DNA from: Saccopteryx bilineata
Taxonomy: Eukaryota > Chordata > Mammalia > Chiroptera > Emballonuridae
DNA: 64,000 nucleotides
Assembly (NCBI RefSeq): GCF_036850765.1
Contig: NC_089492.1
Span: forward strand, 97,421,022-97,485,021
Direction of reading: 5' to 3'
Below are positions 24,428 to 37,865 of the stretch, in pieces (the first letter of the stretch is position 1; each line of letters opens with the position of its first letter). Under the pieces are notes generated by a model that was not told where the DNA came from, searched no databases, and worked only from the letters and a program-made list of their open reading frames with translations. The position numbers and the translations under genes were made by a program.

Positions 24428-24866
24428 ATGAAATATAAAAATATTTAGAAGGAAATAAAGCAAATTATTTATAGTAGCTATCTTGAACTATATGAATAAA
24501 CATATTATTTTTCTTGAATCTTTTTTAAATCATAATTTCAATGATTGTGAACTGTCATTTAATAACATTTGTAATGAAAACCTTTTTATAAAATGATTAA
24601 TGTACAAATAATAGTAAATGTACAGATTTCCAAATAACTGATACATTATTTGTTGGATTGAGTTAATCCATGAAACTTCCCAAAGAAGTTAAATTTAACT
24701 TCAAATTTGGAAGTGAAGAGAGATACATAGGACTGAAAAATTTCATAATGAGTCACTAGACATTTGGTATTCTTTTTGGTTTGTTTAGTAACTGTTGCCC
24801 ATAGGGGCTTGAGGTGAGTAGTGTGGCTTGACTAGCTTTATTGTTCCCTTAAGTTTTTGTTGTTTT
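24428..24866. other. AT-rich DNA, nothing recognised
   Basis: No supported gene or repeat. Confidence 0.5.
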
Positions 24867-25205
24867 TTTTTTTAAGTGAGAAAAGGGGAGATAGTGAGAC
24901 AATCTCCTGCTTTTGTCCCAACCTGGATCTACTTGGTAACCCCCGTCTGAGGCCAATGCTCGAATCAACTGAGCTATTTTTAGCACCTAAGGCTGATGCT
25001 CAGATCCATTGAACTATCTTCAATTCTTGGGGCCAATGCTTGAACCAACTAAGCCACTGGCTGCGGGAGGAGAGGAGGGAGAGAAAGGGGAGGTAGAGGG
25101 GAAGAGAAGTAGATGGTCATTTCTCTTGTGTGCCCTGACTGGGAATTGAACCTGGGATGTCAATATGTTGAGCCAATGCTCTACCCGCTGAGCTAACTGG
25201 CCAGG
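24867..25205 (-). mobile_element. Long tRNA-derived SINE, older diverged copy
   Basis: On the minus strand it starts 'cctggccagttagctcagcg' and continues with a B-box region ('ggttcaattccc'), 'cagtcagggcacacaagag', a CT-rich body, 'gcagccagtggcttagttgg' and a tail of A at 24862-24872. The mid-body repeats a gct/ttga-type phrase more than the young copies do. No clean TSD was found. Confidence 0.85.
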
Positions 25206-26189
25206 ATGCCATGTAGATTTTTGAAAAAACTAAAACCACTGCTGCAGCTTAGAAATTTTTCTAGTTATAATTATCAGTTTTCATTTGCCTTTGTAAAATC
25301 TGGCTTATAGCTTTTATGTACATTTTTTTCTTTTGCTTTGTACCCTATCTTTTCTGTTAAATTAATTTTTCTTTTGAGGATTTGATAAGTCAGCCTTTAG
25401 AGAAATAAATAAAATAGAAAATGGAGGCATCTTGAGACCCAGAGGGAGATGGATCACATTTAGAAGAATTATTTTCCTTCCATATATGGAGGTGAGAATC
25501 ATGATTCTTAAGAGTAACAACTTTTAATACACTACCCACAGAAATAATACAGTATAAATAATATAATAGTCCATGTAATATCAAAGAATGAACTCTACAC
25601 TCTCACACTTCAGAGATAATCTTTACATGATATGCTAATCTTATATGATAAAGTGTGTATGTATGTACATGCTATATATAATGCATTTCAATATATTTAA
25701 TTCAAAATATCAATAGCATTAGAGCATATATACTCTTCTCTAAAACATTTTTTATTAAATATTTCATGGGTTTTTTTCCATGTCAAAATATATTGAGCAT
25801 CCTCATTCTTTTAAAAAATTATGTTGTGTTCTATGATGACAATGAACCATAGTTTCTTTAATTTTCTATTGATGATCATTTCGATCAATATTAATTATGT
25901 CTTTTTATCTAATAAACAATCGTGCAATCACCATCCTGGTATATTGCCTTTGCTATGATTACATATTCAAAGCAGGCACATTAAGTATAATTAGGAAGCA
26001 GTTACTGATTTAAGCTTGTGCTATACAAATAAAGAATGAGTAATATATCAAATGACAGTGGAGACAGGGCAATATAAATTACTCTATCGTTAGACTTGCA
26101 CTTATGGGATTAAATCACAAGAGAATAGTCCAATTAGAGAACTAAGAAATAGCTCTGTGATCATCAGTCTAGAGAATATTGTAATGATT
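25206..26189. other. AT-rich intergenic DNA, nothing recognised
   Basis: Only AT-rich sequence with short chance open frames. Confidence 0.5.
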
Positions 26190-26390
26190 ATGATGATAAC
26201 TTTTATCAAAAGCTTATGATGTGCCAGTCAGTGAGTTAATCTACTTTATATAATTTCTACAAAAAGAAAATGATTTTATTTTGCCCCTTTGCAAATTAAG
26301 AAATTAAGGTAAATTTACTTGACTCAGGTCACACAGTGGAATCCATTTTCAGAGCCAAAGTTCAGTTTCATCACTTATAATCCCACTAAC
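26190..26390 (-). repeat. MIR-type ancient SINE fragment
   Basis: 'cttatgatgtgccagtcagtg' through 'caaattaagaaattaagg', 'gactcaggtcacacagtgg' and 'agagccaaagttcag' follow the reverse complement of a MIR (tail and body). Diverged, no TSD. Confidence 0.7.
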
Positions 26391-27788
26391 AAGTATAGTA
26401 ATATAAGTAGGAAGAGGATGGAACAGAAAGATTTGCATACCAGATCTTTGTTGACATTGGCTTCTGGGTACCAAAATGACTTGTCACAACCATAATGACT
26501 GATATTGTGTGAAATGAAAAAGCTTCAGGCATTGGGTCAGGGCTACTCAGTTTACTTCAGCAAACACCTAATTCAAGGTATTACTTTATTGTTTAAACAA
26601 GCTTAGGTATATTCAAGTGCTTTGTAGTTCATAAAATGGAGAAGTGGGGGAAAAAAGATTGCAATGATTATGTATGTTAATTATCATGATTTTTATTTAT
26701 TTCAGTTGGAAAATCACTACTGCCCTAGAAGGTAAGGAGTAATTGCAGTTTCTTTGAGCCAATTAAATCTATCAGAGGGTTCTATGATAAAGTTCCTTAC
26801 TCATCTCTGAGTACATAAAGGCTGAAACACACACAAAAAAGAGGGAGAAAACCTACAGAGTAACTGTGTCGCTACTGAATCTTCATTTAATTTTGCACAT
26901 GCTCATAGTATCTATTGATGGCTTCTTTAGACGGTGTCAATTATTATTTTGGCCGTATTTTCAATAACCAGTAGTGACTGAAGTAATTTTTTAAAAACAA
27001 ATACATGTAAACTTCCACAGCAACCACTTAGATATTAAGTCAAAACATTTGATTTGCTGTTGATTCCTTTCTTCTCTCGTACCTCTCATAATTGTACCAT
27101 AAAATTGGTATGAATTTCACGTTTTTGTTCTCAATATCTGTTAGTCATTACTATTAACTAATATTATTATATTTATAATGAACTTTATAAGGTTATATCT
27201 GGTTCATGAAATCAGAAGAGGTTAAGAGAATTTGTCTGGGAATACGAAAATAAAAAGCTAGCTATCTCCCCTTCTTGTTTCTCTCCACATATATTTATAA
27301 ATAGTTATATGTATGTATGTACCTACATATGTATCTGTGGGTCTGTCTTATTCTTGTTTGTTCAGGGTTATTTTTTTTCTGCTATACTGATAAATATGTT
27401 GGTATTTTGAGCTGCAATTATTTTTGGAGCTAGGGAAGAGGGGCCATCATCAAAAGAACTGATAAGAGCAAAGTAAGAGATCATTCTTACTTTTTGGCTC
27501 ATTTCCCTGGTCTAAGCATAGAAAGCAAGCCCTTTAAAGAATGAGCAGTAAAACACATTTTGATTAGAGAAAACTTTCCATGGACATTCCTGGTCTGGAC
27601 ACATTTTATCTCCTGGCTATTTATATTTCTATCTACTGCAGCTTCAGTAAGCCGCAGGTTGGGAAAATGGATGCTTTAGAAATACATTTGGGGATCACTC
27701 AAACCTGATTTTATAAATGGAAATGTAGACAGATTTATTAATACAGGGAAAATTAATACTGTTACAAAAATAATACAAGCAACAACCT
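26391..27788. other. Intergenic DNA, nothing recognised
   Basis: AT-rich, no gene or repeat that I can name. Short ATGT/GTAT runs occur near 27305-27340. Confidence 0.5.
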
Positions 27789-27793
27789 GCAAC

Positions 27794-28501
27794 TGTTAGA
27801 GTAGGCAGTTAGTAAGATAATTAACAAAAGAGGAGAGAGTGAATGGAACAGTCTTCCTGGGGAGTAACCAGCATCATTCCAACCAAATGGAGCAAAACAT
27901 CCTGCCTAGTGGACTGGGCAGGAAATATAGCTCTACAGCCACCCTGGGGGGGGGGGAATTGGCATCCCTATGCCAGGTTCACAGGAGGAGTTTGGGGAGG
28001 GAGAAAACAGCAAGGGAAAATTCCTTTTACCGAGGGCATGCCTGGTTCCAGCCAAGATGGTGCGAAGAAGGTCCTTTTACTGAGAGCATGACCCGTAGAT
28101 GCCAAATGACAAAGCAGAACTATAAGGCATGTGCAGTAGGAGCCAAAATGGTGTTCATAAAAGGGGGAGGGAAAATCTGGGGAAAAGATTGGATATGGGA
28201 AAGACACAGGGTCTGGAAAATCCAGGAAAGAGATTGGGTAGAAGAAGTGATAGGCAAAAGTCCAGAAAGAGCCAGAAAAGAGATTGGATAGTTTAAAAAA
28301 AAGCTGCTTTTTCCTGAACCCAAGGAAATATAGGGAAGCTCAGCAATGTCCTCAAGGCAGCTCCTATCCTCTAGCCTGACTGCTCTTTGCCTCTCCCAGG
28401 GTAGAATATCGCTTTTTGCCTTAATAAATCTTGCCACTATTTCTTAATACTCCTACAGAAGTGTTCTTTTCCCATGACACCGCTGAAGAACCTACTTTCC
28501 A
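27794..28501 (+). mobile_element. Probable solo LTR of an endogenous retrovirus
   Basis: About 708 bp starting TGTTAG and ending TTTCCA, so with TG...CA termini. It has an AATAAA polyadenylation signal in 'ccttaataaatcttgccac' at about 28420, about 80 bp from the 3' end, which fits an R-U5 layout. It is purine-rich and GC-richer than its flanks. Flanking pentamers are gcaac (27789-27793) and gtaac (28502-28506), one mismatch apart. An 11-G run lies at about 27946-27956. Its open frame at 27839-28291 resembles no known protein. LTR class is uncertain. Confidence 0.5.
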
Positions 28502-28506
28502 GTAAC

Positions 28507-29899
28507 AGAATAACTGATAAAAGATATTCTCCATTTTTATAAAAATACAGTATTACCTGTAAATATAAATTGTGGCTGGAAGAGATCATGGGGAATGAAT
28601 CCTTCACCGGGTTTTACTTTGGTCAGAGATGTGAGTTTTCCAATGTGTGGACCTTCTCTGAGTTGCATCTAGCATTCTTTTTAGTGTGCTTTCTAAATTC
28701 TCTTCAAGAAGTTTAGGAGTATTTGTTGGGAGAACATGCATATAAGAGGTAGGAAAGAAAAAAGATAAAGAGGGAAGAAAGACTGAAAGATGGAGAGGGA
28801 AGAAAATCTGTCTCAAACATTCTCAAAACTATTTTAATTACTTTTGAAATGAAAATTATCATTAAAAAATAAAACTGTCTCAAATATGTGCAAAGGAAAG
28901 GAACTTGGTGTTTTGGTTAATTTGAATTATCCTCCAAAGAATTTAAAACACTTTATGAATACTATTGCTTATTTAAAAGATCTTTTTAAAAAATATATAA
29001 AAGTAACATTTAAATATCTTAATTGTTCAGATTGATTCTATTGATCCCATTTATTTTGTATTCTTTTTAAAGTTATATTCTTCAAGACATCTGGTATAAG
29101 TGTCTGCTTACTCTTTTATTCCCTTCCTTGTCTAAGAAAATTTCAACCTTCTTTTGTTCTCTTCCCAGTGCCATGAGAACTTGAATTTCATCAGGGGCAT
29201 TCTCAAGGTTAAGAGATACTTACAGAATCCCAGTAGCAGCTCTGAGGCATACTAGGCAATCTGTTACGGGTTAATGCCTCATTCATCTAGGAACATAGGA
29301 ACTTAATAAAATTGTCACTAGAAGACTGTGGTACAAAGTATAGAGAATTGCAATTCCATAGCAGAAGTAATGTGGTTCCTATGAGGCAATAAAAATAAGT
29401 ACATGGTCATCTTAAGATTGTACCTCTTCACTATTAGATACCTAATAGATATTATACTAGACCAGGGGAGAGTAGAAAAGGTCTAATACTATGCCATTAG
29501 TGTCAGCTGTCCTGTATATTTAATATCAAGATATATCTTAAAGAAGAAAAGCTGTGACCAACTCTGCTCTGAGACCTTAATTGTAAGTACTCTTATATTT
29601 GTGCTCCCTAAAGACAAGTGGCATTTTCAGTTTGGGCCATACAATTGAAAGAATTAAAAATAAGGAGAGCAAGAGAAATTAAGGAGGAAAATAAGCTCAT
29701 GGACAAAAAAACTGAGAAACATGAAAAGTAGTTTCTGGTAATTACTTAACTTATACTGAATGGAAATAAAGAGATTTTATTGAAATATCTTTTTAACTCA
29801 GGTCTTATTCTTAGAGTTCTGAGAATTCCACCTTCATTGACTTATAAAAATATCTACTAGTTAAGTTTGGAGAAGAAGAATAATTCTTCTAAAAAATAG
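28507..29899. other. Intergenic DNA, nothing recognised
   Basis: AT-rich with no supported gene. A purine-rich patch lies at about 28750-28810. Confidence 0.5.
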
Positions 29900-31100
29900 G
29901 CATAGATACATACTTATTAGGAATGGAGAAAATCCAGAACACCAAATACATGCAAAGAAGTGGAACATCAGGGACTTTCATTCATTGCTAGGGGGAATGC
30001 GAAATGGTGTGACTACTTTGGAAAATTGTTTGGTAGTTTCTCACAAAACTACACATTCTCTTACCTTACAATCCAACAATCATTCTCCTTTTTTTTTTCA
30101 CGTGAAAGAGTTAAAACATATGTGCATACAAACACCTGCACATGGATGTTTGTAGAAGCTTTATTTATAATTTCTAAAACTTGGGAACAACTGATAGTCT
30201 TTTAGTAGGTGAATGGATAAATAAACTACGGTAATCCAGATAATAAAATATTATTCAGTGCTATAAGAAAACACGAAGCTATCAAGTCATGAAAAGATGC
30301 CTGACCATGTGGTGGTGCAGTGGATAGAGCATTGGCCTGGGATACAGAGGACCCAGTTTCAAAATCCTGAGGTCACCGGATTGAGTACAGGCTCATTAGG
30401 TTGAATGTGGGGTCGCTGGATTGAGCAAGGGGTCACTGGATTGGCTGGAGCCCCACCCGCACCCTCTGGTCAAGGCACATATGAGAATGCAATCAATGAA
30501 CAACTAAGGTGACAAAACTATGAGTTGGTGCTTTTCATCTCCATGTCTGTCTGTCTGTCTCTCCTGTGTCTCTCTCTTGCTAAAAACAGCCATGAACAGA
30601 CATGGAGAAAGCTTAAACTCATATTACTAAGTGTAAAAAGCCAATATGAAAAGGCTACATAATATATGATTTCAACCTATGACAGTCTGGAAAAGGCAAA
30701 ACTATGGAGACAATAAGAATATCTATGGTTGCCAGGGATTGGATGGGGCAGAGGAGATGAGATAAATAGATGGAATACAGAGTAGTTTTAGGGCAGTGAA
30801 AATACTTTGTATAATATTAAAAGGATGGATTTATATCATTACACATTTGTTCAAACCCATATAGATTATATAACACCAAGAGTAAATCCTAGTGTAGACT
30901 ATGGATTTTGGGTAATTATGGTGTATCAGTAAAGGTTTATATTTAAATACATTGCAGCAGCCTTCAATTGATAAGCACTGAAAATCAGGGAACTATGCAT
31001 ATGTGACATCATGGAATATATGGGAAATCTTTGTACCTTCTGCTCAATTTTGTTTTGAACTTTAAACTTCTATAAAAAATCAAGTTAAAAAATTAAGCTT
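29900..31100 (+). mobile_element. Old L1 3' fragment, interrupted by a SINE
   Basis: 'gggactttcattcattgctag', 'aatccaacaatcattctcc' and 'gaatggataaataaactacg' follow the ORF2 C-terminal region of L1 on the plus strand, with the 3' UTR after the SINE ('aaaaggctacataatatatg', 'ggttgccagggattggatgg'). The ORF piece at 29960-30205 ends in ALFIISKTWEQ, the counterpart of [12 protein letters not shown] in the young copies. It is split at 30298-30590. Confidence 0.85.
30298..30590 (+). mobile_element. tRNA-derived SINE with an expanded middle
   Basis: Head 'ctgaccatgtggtggtgcag', then 'tggatagagcattggcctgg'. The middle carries several loose copies of a GGATTGAG/GGTCACTGGATTG phrase (about 30378-30445). 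Then come 'ctggtcaaggcacatatgag', a TCTG/CT tract and a short A-rich tail. Flanking 10-mers 'catgaaaaga' (30288-30297) and 'catgaacaga' (30591-30600) differ at one base. It interrupts an L1. Confidence 0.88.
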
Positions 31101-33144
31101 ACATATATGCCTTTAATACAAGAGTGTTTTTAAATTATCATTTTATTTCTTTGTATTTTTATCTGAGAATGGCATTACTTTCAAATGTGTTATCATTTGG
31201 GGGATGGAAACCTAAGTAAATAAAGGGATAATGGGAACAATCCCGACAGTTAGATGATCTGAAACTTGAAATAATTAATCTTGTAAACGTATTCTTACAT
31301 CCTCTTTTTACTATCTATTTTAATTATTTTTGCATTCCTTCCTTATTTTCTAGGTGTGCACACCAGATTTTAAAGGAAAAAAAAGAAAAATGTCTCAGAA
31401 AAATTTTTTCCATACAAATATCTTTCATATCATACAAATATTTAAATCTTTAAACATAAAGGAAAACTAATTTTAAAAATATTGCTTACAAGCAAGATAT
31501 TAACAAACATTCTATTTCTATCAGGTGTAAGAGGTATCATTTTTCAAAAATTGTTATGTTGCCATGCCAAAATTTCATTTGGGTAATAGTAAAATAGAAT
31601 CACCTAATAAATTCCAGTAACCATCGACAACTTATCTGGAAAGACTTCTTGTTTAGACATTTCAGATATGAGTTTGTATCTTCTATTTTTCCATTATCTC
31701 AGAACCCAGCTTTTCAACCAATCATTTCTGTCAGTTTTATATTCTTTTTCTTTACAAAAACAATTTAATAGGTTATTAAGGCAGCAGAACAACCCCCCTG
31801 AAACAGAACTATTCACAAACAATTATAACACAAAGGATACTAAAGTGTATCTTTTGTAATGTGATTGTGGAAGATGAAATGAACTTCTGAAAAATAAACA
31901 GAACACAATATGTGCAATGACTGGAAAAGGCAGACAACCTTAGTGCTTTCGTACAAAATTAACTTTTTTTTTATGTGGGTGAGATAGGAGGACATAGCAT
32001 CCCCAGTAGGCATGACAGTAGGATACTCAACATGCTGGTTCAAATATCCAGATCCAATGGCTTTCTACATGGGAAGTCCAAAACTCTCAAGAGACTACAT
32101 CTATAATGTAGGGAAGAAAAAAGAGAAGTAAAAGAAGAGACTCTGAGAAAAGAAAGGCTGGTGTGTATTCCAATTAAAACGTACATAGAACCAAACCCAC
32201 TGGGAAGGAGACCAGTCCTTAAACATGTAAATATTTAATAATGATGCAAATTCTGGTTAAGGCCCTAGAACAGATAAATTGTTTCATTTATATACTATAT
32301 AGTTTCTACTTAAAAGGAGCCAGTTTTGAACTTTCTCTTGCTTTGTCCTTTATTGTTTCACTGACGAGGTAGACAGATACCACCATGAAAATAATGGAAA
32401 GAATCCATTCAACCTATTGTTCAGGAATGGCTGCTTATATCTAAGATCCAGGATATATCTGCACTGTGAAAGCTTTGTTATTTTATAAAAGTGTCTAATT
32501 AAATGTGTTTCTAAAGGTAGTATCCTGGTTGTGCATTAGAAATAACAAGGGGAACTTAAAAAATATGCATTTCTTGGTCACATTCCCCAAAGAGACCCAA
32601 AGAGACTCATTTCCTTGGTCTGGGGGAGGGGGCCTGGAGATTAACATGTTGTTAAAGTTTCGCCTGCAATTCTGATTTTCAGCCAAGGGAAGGAATCACT
32701 GGGAAGAAGTCAACCACGGCTCAGGATGGAGTTAATGGGGGTTGATGGATGGTAAGAAATCACCAAATGTAGCAAAAGCAAGTGAGGTTTAAAATTATTT
32801 GGTGTTCTAGCTGTTCTACCTTATGTTAACGCCCTATTTTTGGTAAACCGTGTTACATGCAACAGTCTTGTACTGATGGGCTTTGGAAGAATGGGAGTGA
32901 AGGTCCACTCCTGGTGAGAACAGATACCAAAAAAAGGGTAGCAAGAATTCTGCAGAGATCAGTCATGAAATACAAGATAATCAGAAGACTGTAGCATGCT
33001 TGATATAGTCTTCTGGCTTCCCACTATTTATGGCATGAATCTTAAGAATCATTATTTGAAAATAATTATCTCAAAGGCCAGGAGGACTTGCAGTTAAATT
33101 TCTGATAAACTCAAGTCAATTTGAGTTTAATATATTTTTCAGGC
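31101..33144. other. AT-rich intergenic DNA, nothing recognised
   Basis: No gene is supported. Short open frames at 31668-31859, 31840-32043 and 32495-32686 have no recognisable features. Confidence 0.5.
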
Positions 33145-33250
33145 ACCTGTTAGATGAGATTAGCAACCACCTTGAGGAATACTTGTTTGAATTCACATTT
33201 TTAATAGTCATGTGATCTTGAGCAAGTTAATTATCCTTATTTCTTTCATG
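33145..33250 (+). repeat. Possible MIR fragment
   Basis: 'gaattcacatttttaatag' followed by 'tgtgatcttgagcaagttaa' and 'ttatttctttcatgtgtag' resembles the MIR body. Short and diverged. Confidence 0.45.
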
Positions 33251-36200
33251 TGTAGTGAATGCCTTTTTGAAGGTTACGCATGATGTTTGTAGGAAAATTT
33301 GGGCCAGCAGTTTTCCTTTTATAAATTAATCTTGAGGAAATAAGCATACAGATATTCAAAGATATATCTAGAGTAAGGTATTGATGGATTTTATTGCAAT
33401 AAATTAGAAGTATTTTAAGTGTACAATAATAAGACAAATGTTAAATAAAATATAGAGCAAACATATGAGGCAATGCTCTATAGTTATATAAATGACTATG
33501 CATTTCTGGACTTACTGAAAAAATTTCCATAATGTTTTCCATTTTATTGTTACATGAAGAAAAAATTTATGAAATAGTCTTATCCTATGTGTATGCACAC
33601 ATACATAGAAAACTATCTGGATGGAAGTGTGTTTATTGATATGCGATTGCGGAGGACATGGGTATCTGTGGGTGGTGAAATTCTGATGGGCTTATTTTCT
33701 TCCTTTTTTCCTATCTTGTCTATTTCTTAAACAATGACAATGACCATATATGTTATAATAAGAAAAAGGATATATTTATTTTTATTTTGAAAATATAAAT
33801 ACATTGAGTACCTGGCAAGAAACTAAGTCACTCAATATATACCTGTTGTCTTATTATAGCTAACTAGTAAAGGTGAGCTAATGCTAGCCTATCAGTACAT
33901 AGAAGTAGTAATATTGACTTAGCTCATGGAATTTAAAGGTGTGCTACCCCATTTGCATTATCCCTAGAAAACTAAAATTAATAGATACTACTTGAATAGT
34001 ATACACATGAATTTACATTTCCTTTTTGTTCAGGAAATTATATAAGAACATTATTTTTCACTGCACCGAAAGCTGTATAGTTATGATACTTTCCAAAACA
34101 CCCTTAAAAATTTCCCATAAATAACAGATTTCCATGATGAATAATGCTCTTGTATTTTTTCAAAGGCACTGTAAGGACTGGTGTATGACCACAATGTGTG
34201 GTCAGTCATTCAGTAATTCACAATCGCAGATGCTGTTTACCCTGTCTGTAGGACCTGTGTGCTCTTTTTAGGTTTCAGCTTTCCATGTTTTCCCTGAAGA
34301 ACCAGCCTAATAATAGCAAATGGAACCTCTCTTTGCTTATCAGATGGCTGCCGCATATTTTGGAAAATGCATGAGAGAGAGAGAGTTGCCAGGCTCGCTG
34401 TCTCTCAGAACTGTGTGTAACAGCTAAGACAGGAGGGGCCTCTGTCTCAGAGAAAGGAGCTGGCTGCCATTCATCCAGAAGGGTTTCTACTCTGATAACT
34501 GGATCCTAGTGCAAGCTCTGCAGTCCTAGTCCACTTTTTGCAAAATGGCCTTTGTGGCAGGAGTCCACAGCCTGCTTAATCTTGCATTCATCAAAACAGT
34601 AGGGAATCTGAAAAACACTCAAGGTGGAAACTGTGTCTGAGCTCACATGCTGTTTGGGGTTCAGAGAGCAGGTACACGTGGGCCTCTGTGTAGGAACATT
34701 TGTTCTGAAGTGGATGATACATTGATTTTGCATTTAAGAAGTTCTCGGACTTTGAAATAAACTATTTGAAAGCCGACTGGGGTGATTTAAAGGATAATCA
34801 ATTAAGGATCTTCATATCTGACTGCAAATAATAATCATATGGGAATTTCTTTTTTTTAAATAAGAACTTTAAAACTGCTGATTTTCATGGCCAGTTAAGC
34901 TTTCCTGGGGTGAGGCCTAAAACTCATTATCTTTAATCAAGTATTCTGGTTCTGATGTACAGTCAGGTAGGGAAATCATTTCTTAATCTATCTTAGATAA
35001 ATAAATGAAAAATCCGTGGAAGAATGACAGGGTGTAAGGAGGTAGAAGAAACTGAGAAAGAGAGGGTGTGAGGAGGTAAATAGGAAAAAGCATTGCTAAA
35101 ATATAACAATGGGAAAAAGAGCTAGAGACAGAAGAAAATATTAGGCACTGCAACAAACAGCTGGCAACCGCGATTTGCACAGGTCTTGAAGAAAAGAGCC
35201 AGGAGAACAATGTTTCCTAATCTACAGGGCTGCAATTACTCTTGCAGTCGCCATTTGTATACTAAAATAAATTAATCGTAATAAGACACTGTCACTGAAC
35301 AAATGTCTCCTGCTTGGAAAATCAGTGCTTCCATTATGCCCCTCTCCTTTATGCTCCACAGGAGAGCTGAATGTTATCTTGGGATAATTTTCTATTCTAC
35401 TGATATTATCATTTAATTATACCTCCCTCACCCTCAGCCTTCTAAGTGTTTAATGAAATATTTTCTAAAAATGCATGCGTTTAATAGAAACACAGAAAAT
35501 AGAAAACCAGAAGTTTCAAATCCATATAATTCAAAACACCAATCTCTGTCATGAAAAAACACCCTTCCCAAGGTAGTAAAAGTCATCATTTTGACTCCTG
35601 TTTAACAACATCTAGTTAATAATTCAGTCTGAAAATATCGGGAATGGAAAAACGCTATATAGGTAGATAGAGATATATAACTGGAATTGTTCTTCGGTTA
35701 TATATCAAAATGAGAAAAAAAATTAAACTAAGTTAGAATTATTTTTTAAGATATGACTATATAATTAACATATAAGAAATATAATGAACCTACATTGACT
35801 TTCAAAAGATCTTTCCCACTGTTGAAAGTTTTGTTTTGTACCCAAACTCTGTCTTGAGCCTTACTGCTGCCAATGCAGAGAAATCTGTGTTGGTTTCTTT
35901 CTGGAAAGCAAGACCTCCCACCTTCTGGGTTTCAAGGTCTCTAGAACAAGATAATAGAGTAGATTTGCCTCGAAATGAAAGTATCTACCATATGAGAACT
36001 GAATGATTTCATATATGAAGTGATATCTGGTCCACTGGAAACACTGCACAAATGTTTGCTGAGACTGTTGTAAAGGCTGAGATTCTCTTATGGCTTTTAG
36101 AATTCCATTAAATATGTTTCCTCCATATTTTTATATTTCTTTATGTAATATTGATTGTCTTGTCACAACACATTTCAAGTGATACAACACCCTATAGAGC

Positions 36201-37379
36201 AATAGTCTCCTATTCTTAATATCCCCTGGTGTATTTCTGCCAAAAAATAGCAATTAGCAATTCTGTTACAGTTATCAGTATTAAAGATGATCAAAGATAA
36301 CAATGGAAAGCCAAGAGAAGGGGAAAAAGAGTTGAGAGGGACATAAGGAAAACATATCCCAACTGAAAGAATGGTTACTTTCTGGTGAATCTGAGAAATC
36401 ATAGAGCAGAGAGAGAGAGGCCGGGGCTCCTCATTCAACATCACCAAATAACTCTATTGCCGAGAAAGTGACAGATACAGCCACCAAACCACTCTTTTCT
36501 CAGAAGTTGTAGAATTTCTTGGATCTTACCCCATCCTTCACCTGTGTTTTTGTCTTCTTAGCTGTTTTCTACAGACTTCCCTCAGCATTTAGAACCCACA
36601 CTTCTCTGTTATTAAATTGTTGCTATATCATCAAGGCTCTGCCACACCCCCCTCCCTGCTTCACTCGCTCACCCCAGCACTCAGTTAATTGAACTTGCTG
36701 TTTTGTGGCCTCAGAAACATAGAATTCAATATGTTTGCATTAAACTATGGTCAGAATGTCAATGATTATATGTCCTGACATAATGAATACCATGTTTCCT
36801 GATAATACCAATTGTTTCTAAATAATATATATATACCTAGATTTCTGTTTTATCTTTTTAAAAATAGTTGACATCTTATTATGATTAATGTTCTATTTCC
36901 TTTGCCATGTGTGCCCTCTTCCCCTTCTTGTAAGATTTGTTAGTTTTATTTTTATCATTTTATCTTTATCATTTTAAATATTAGTCATCTTCTAAGATCA
37001 GAACCCTCTATGTAATGGCATCAATTAAGAAAAGAAATTTTAGTAATACATACATGTCACAGAGACAGATATAGACTAAAAAGTAGATAACATATAACTT
37101 TAAAAGAATCAGTGCAACTAAATTGAAAGCTTACTATATTCTCTTGGAGAGAGCATTGCTGTAATTTCCATCAGGAAAAATGATAGTACTATAAGACTTT
37201 TATTTTAACATCAATTATTTTTTCCAAAGAGAATAAAGTCATCATTTTTAATTCTAAGATAGAAAAACTCTTCCCAGACATTTTCTGAAAAAAAAATTAG
37301 AAAATCTAGATGACCTTGAGTATGTCAATGATGTTTAGGTATAGCACCAAAAGCATAATGCACTCAAAAAATAATTGAT
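33251..37379. other. Longest stretch without an obvious transposon
   Basis: About 4 kb with no SINE or L1 that I can recognise and no convincing exon. The interval 34140-34800 and the block around 35220-35460 have a more even base composition than their surroundings and could include low-copy, possibly regulatory, sequence. Small open frames at 34506-34733, 34983-35210 and 36175-36447 show no family features. A short GAGA run lies at about 34373-34385. Confidence 0.45.
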
Positions 37380-37865
37380 AAAATGGACTTTATTAAAATT
37401 AAAAACATCTGCTCTGCAAAAGACAATGTCAAGAGAATTGGAAGATAAGCCACAGATTGGAGGTTAATATTTGAAAAAGATGCATCTGATAAAGGGCTAT
37501 TATTTCAAAATATACAAAGAAGTCTTAAAATTCAATAACCAGAAAACAAAAATCCTGATTAAAAAATAGACAAAAGATCTATTGTCAAAGAAAATATACA
37601 CACATTGTCAAAGAAAGTATACAGACATCAAACAATATATAACTGATGCTCCATATTATATGTCATCAAAGAAATGCAAATTAAATCAATAATAAGATGC
37701 CACTATAGACCTAGTAGAATGGCCCAAATCTGAAACACTAACCATATCAAATGTTGGTGAGGATGTTGAGCATCAGAAATGCTTATGCATTGCTGGTGAG
37801 AATGCAAAATAGTACAGCCATTTAGGAAGACAGTTTGGTGGTTACTTAAAAAATTAAACATACTC

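Noticed and set aside
27839..28291. 150-codon frame in the probable LTR
   Set aside because: No recognisable domain; typical chance frame in purine-rich LTR DNA.
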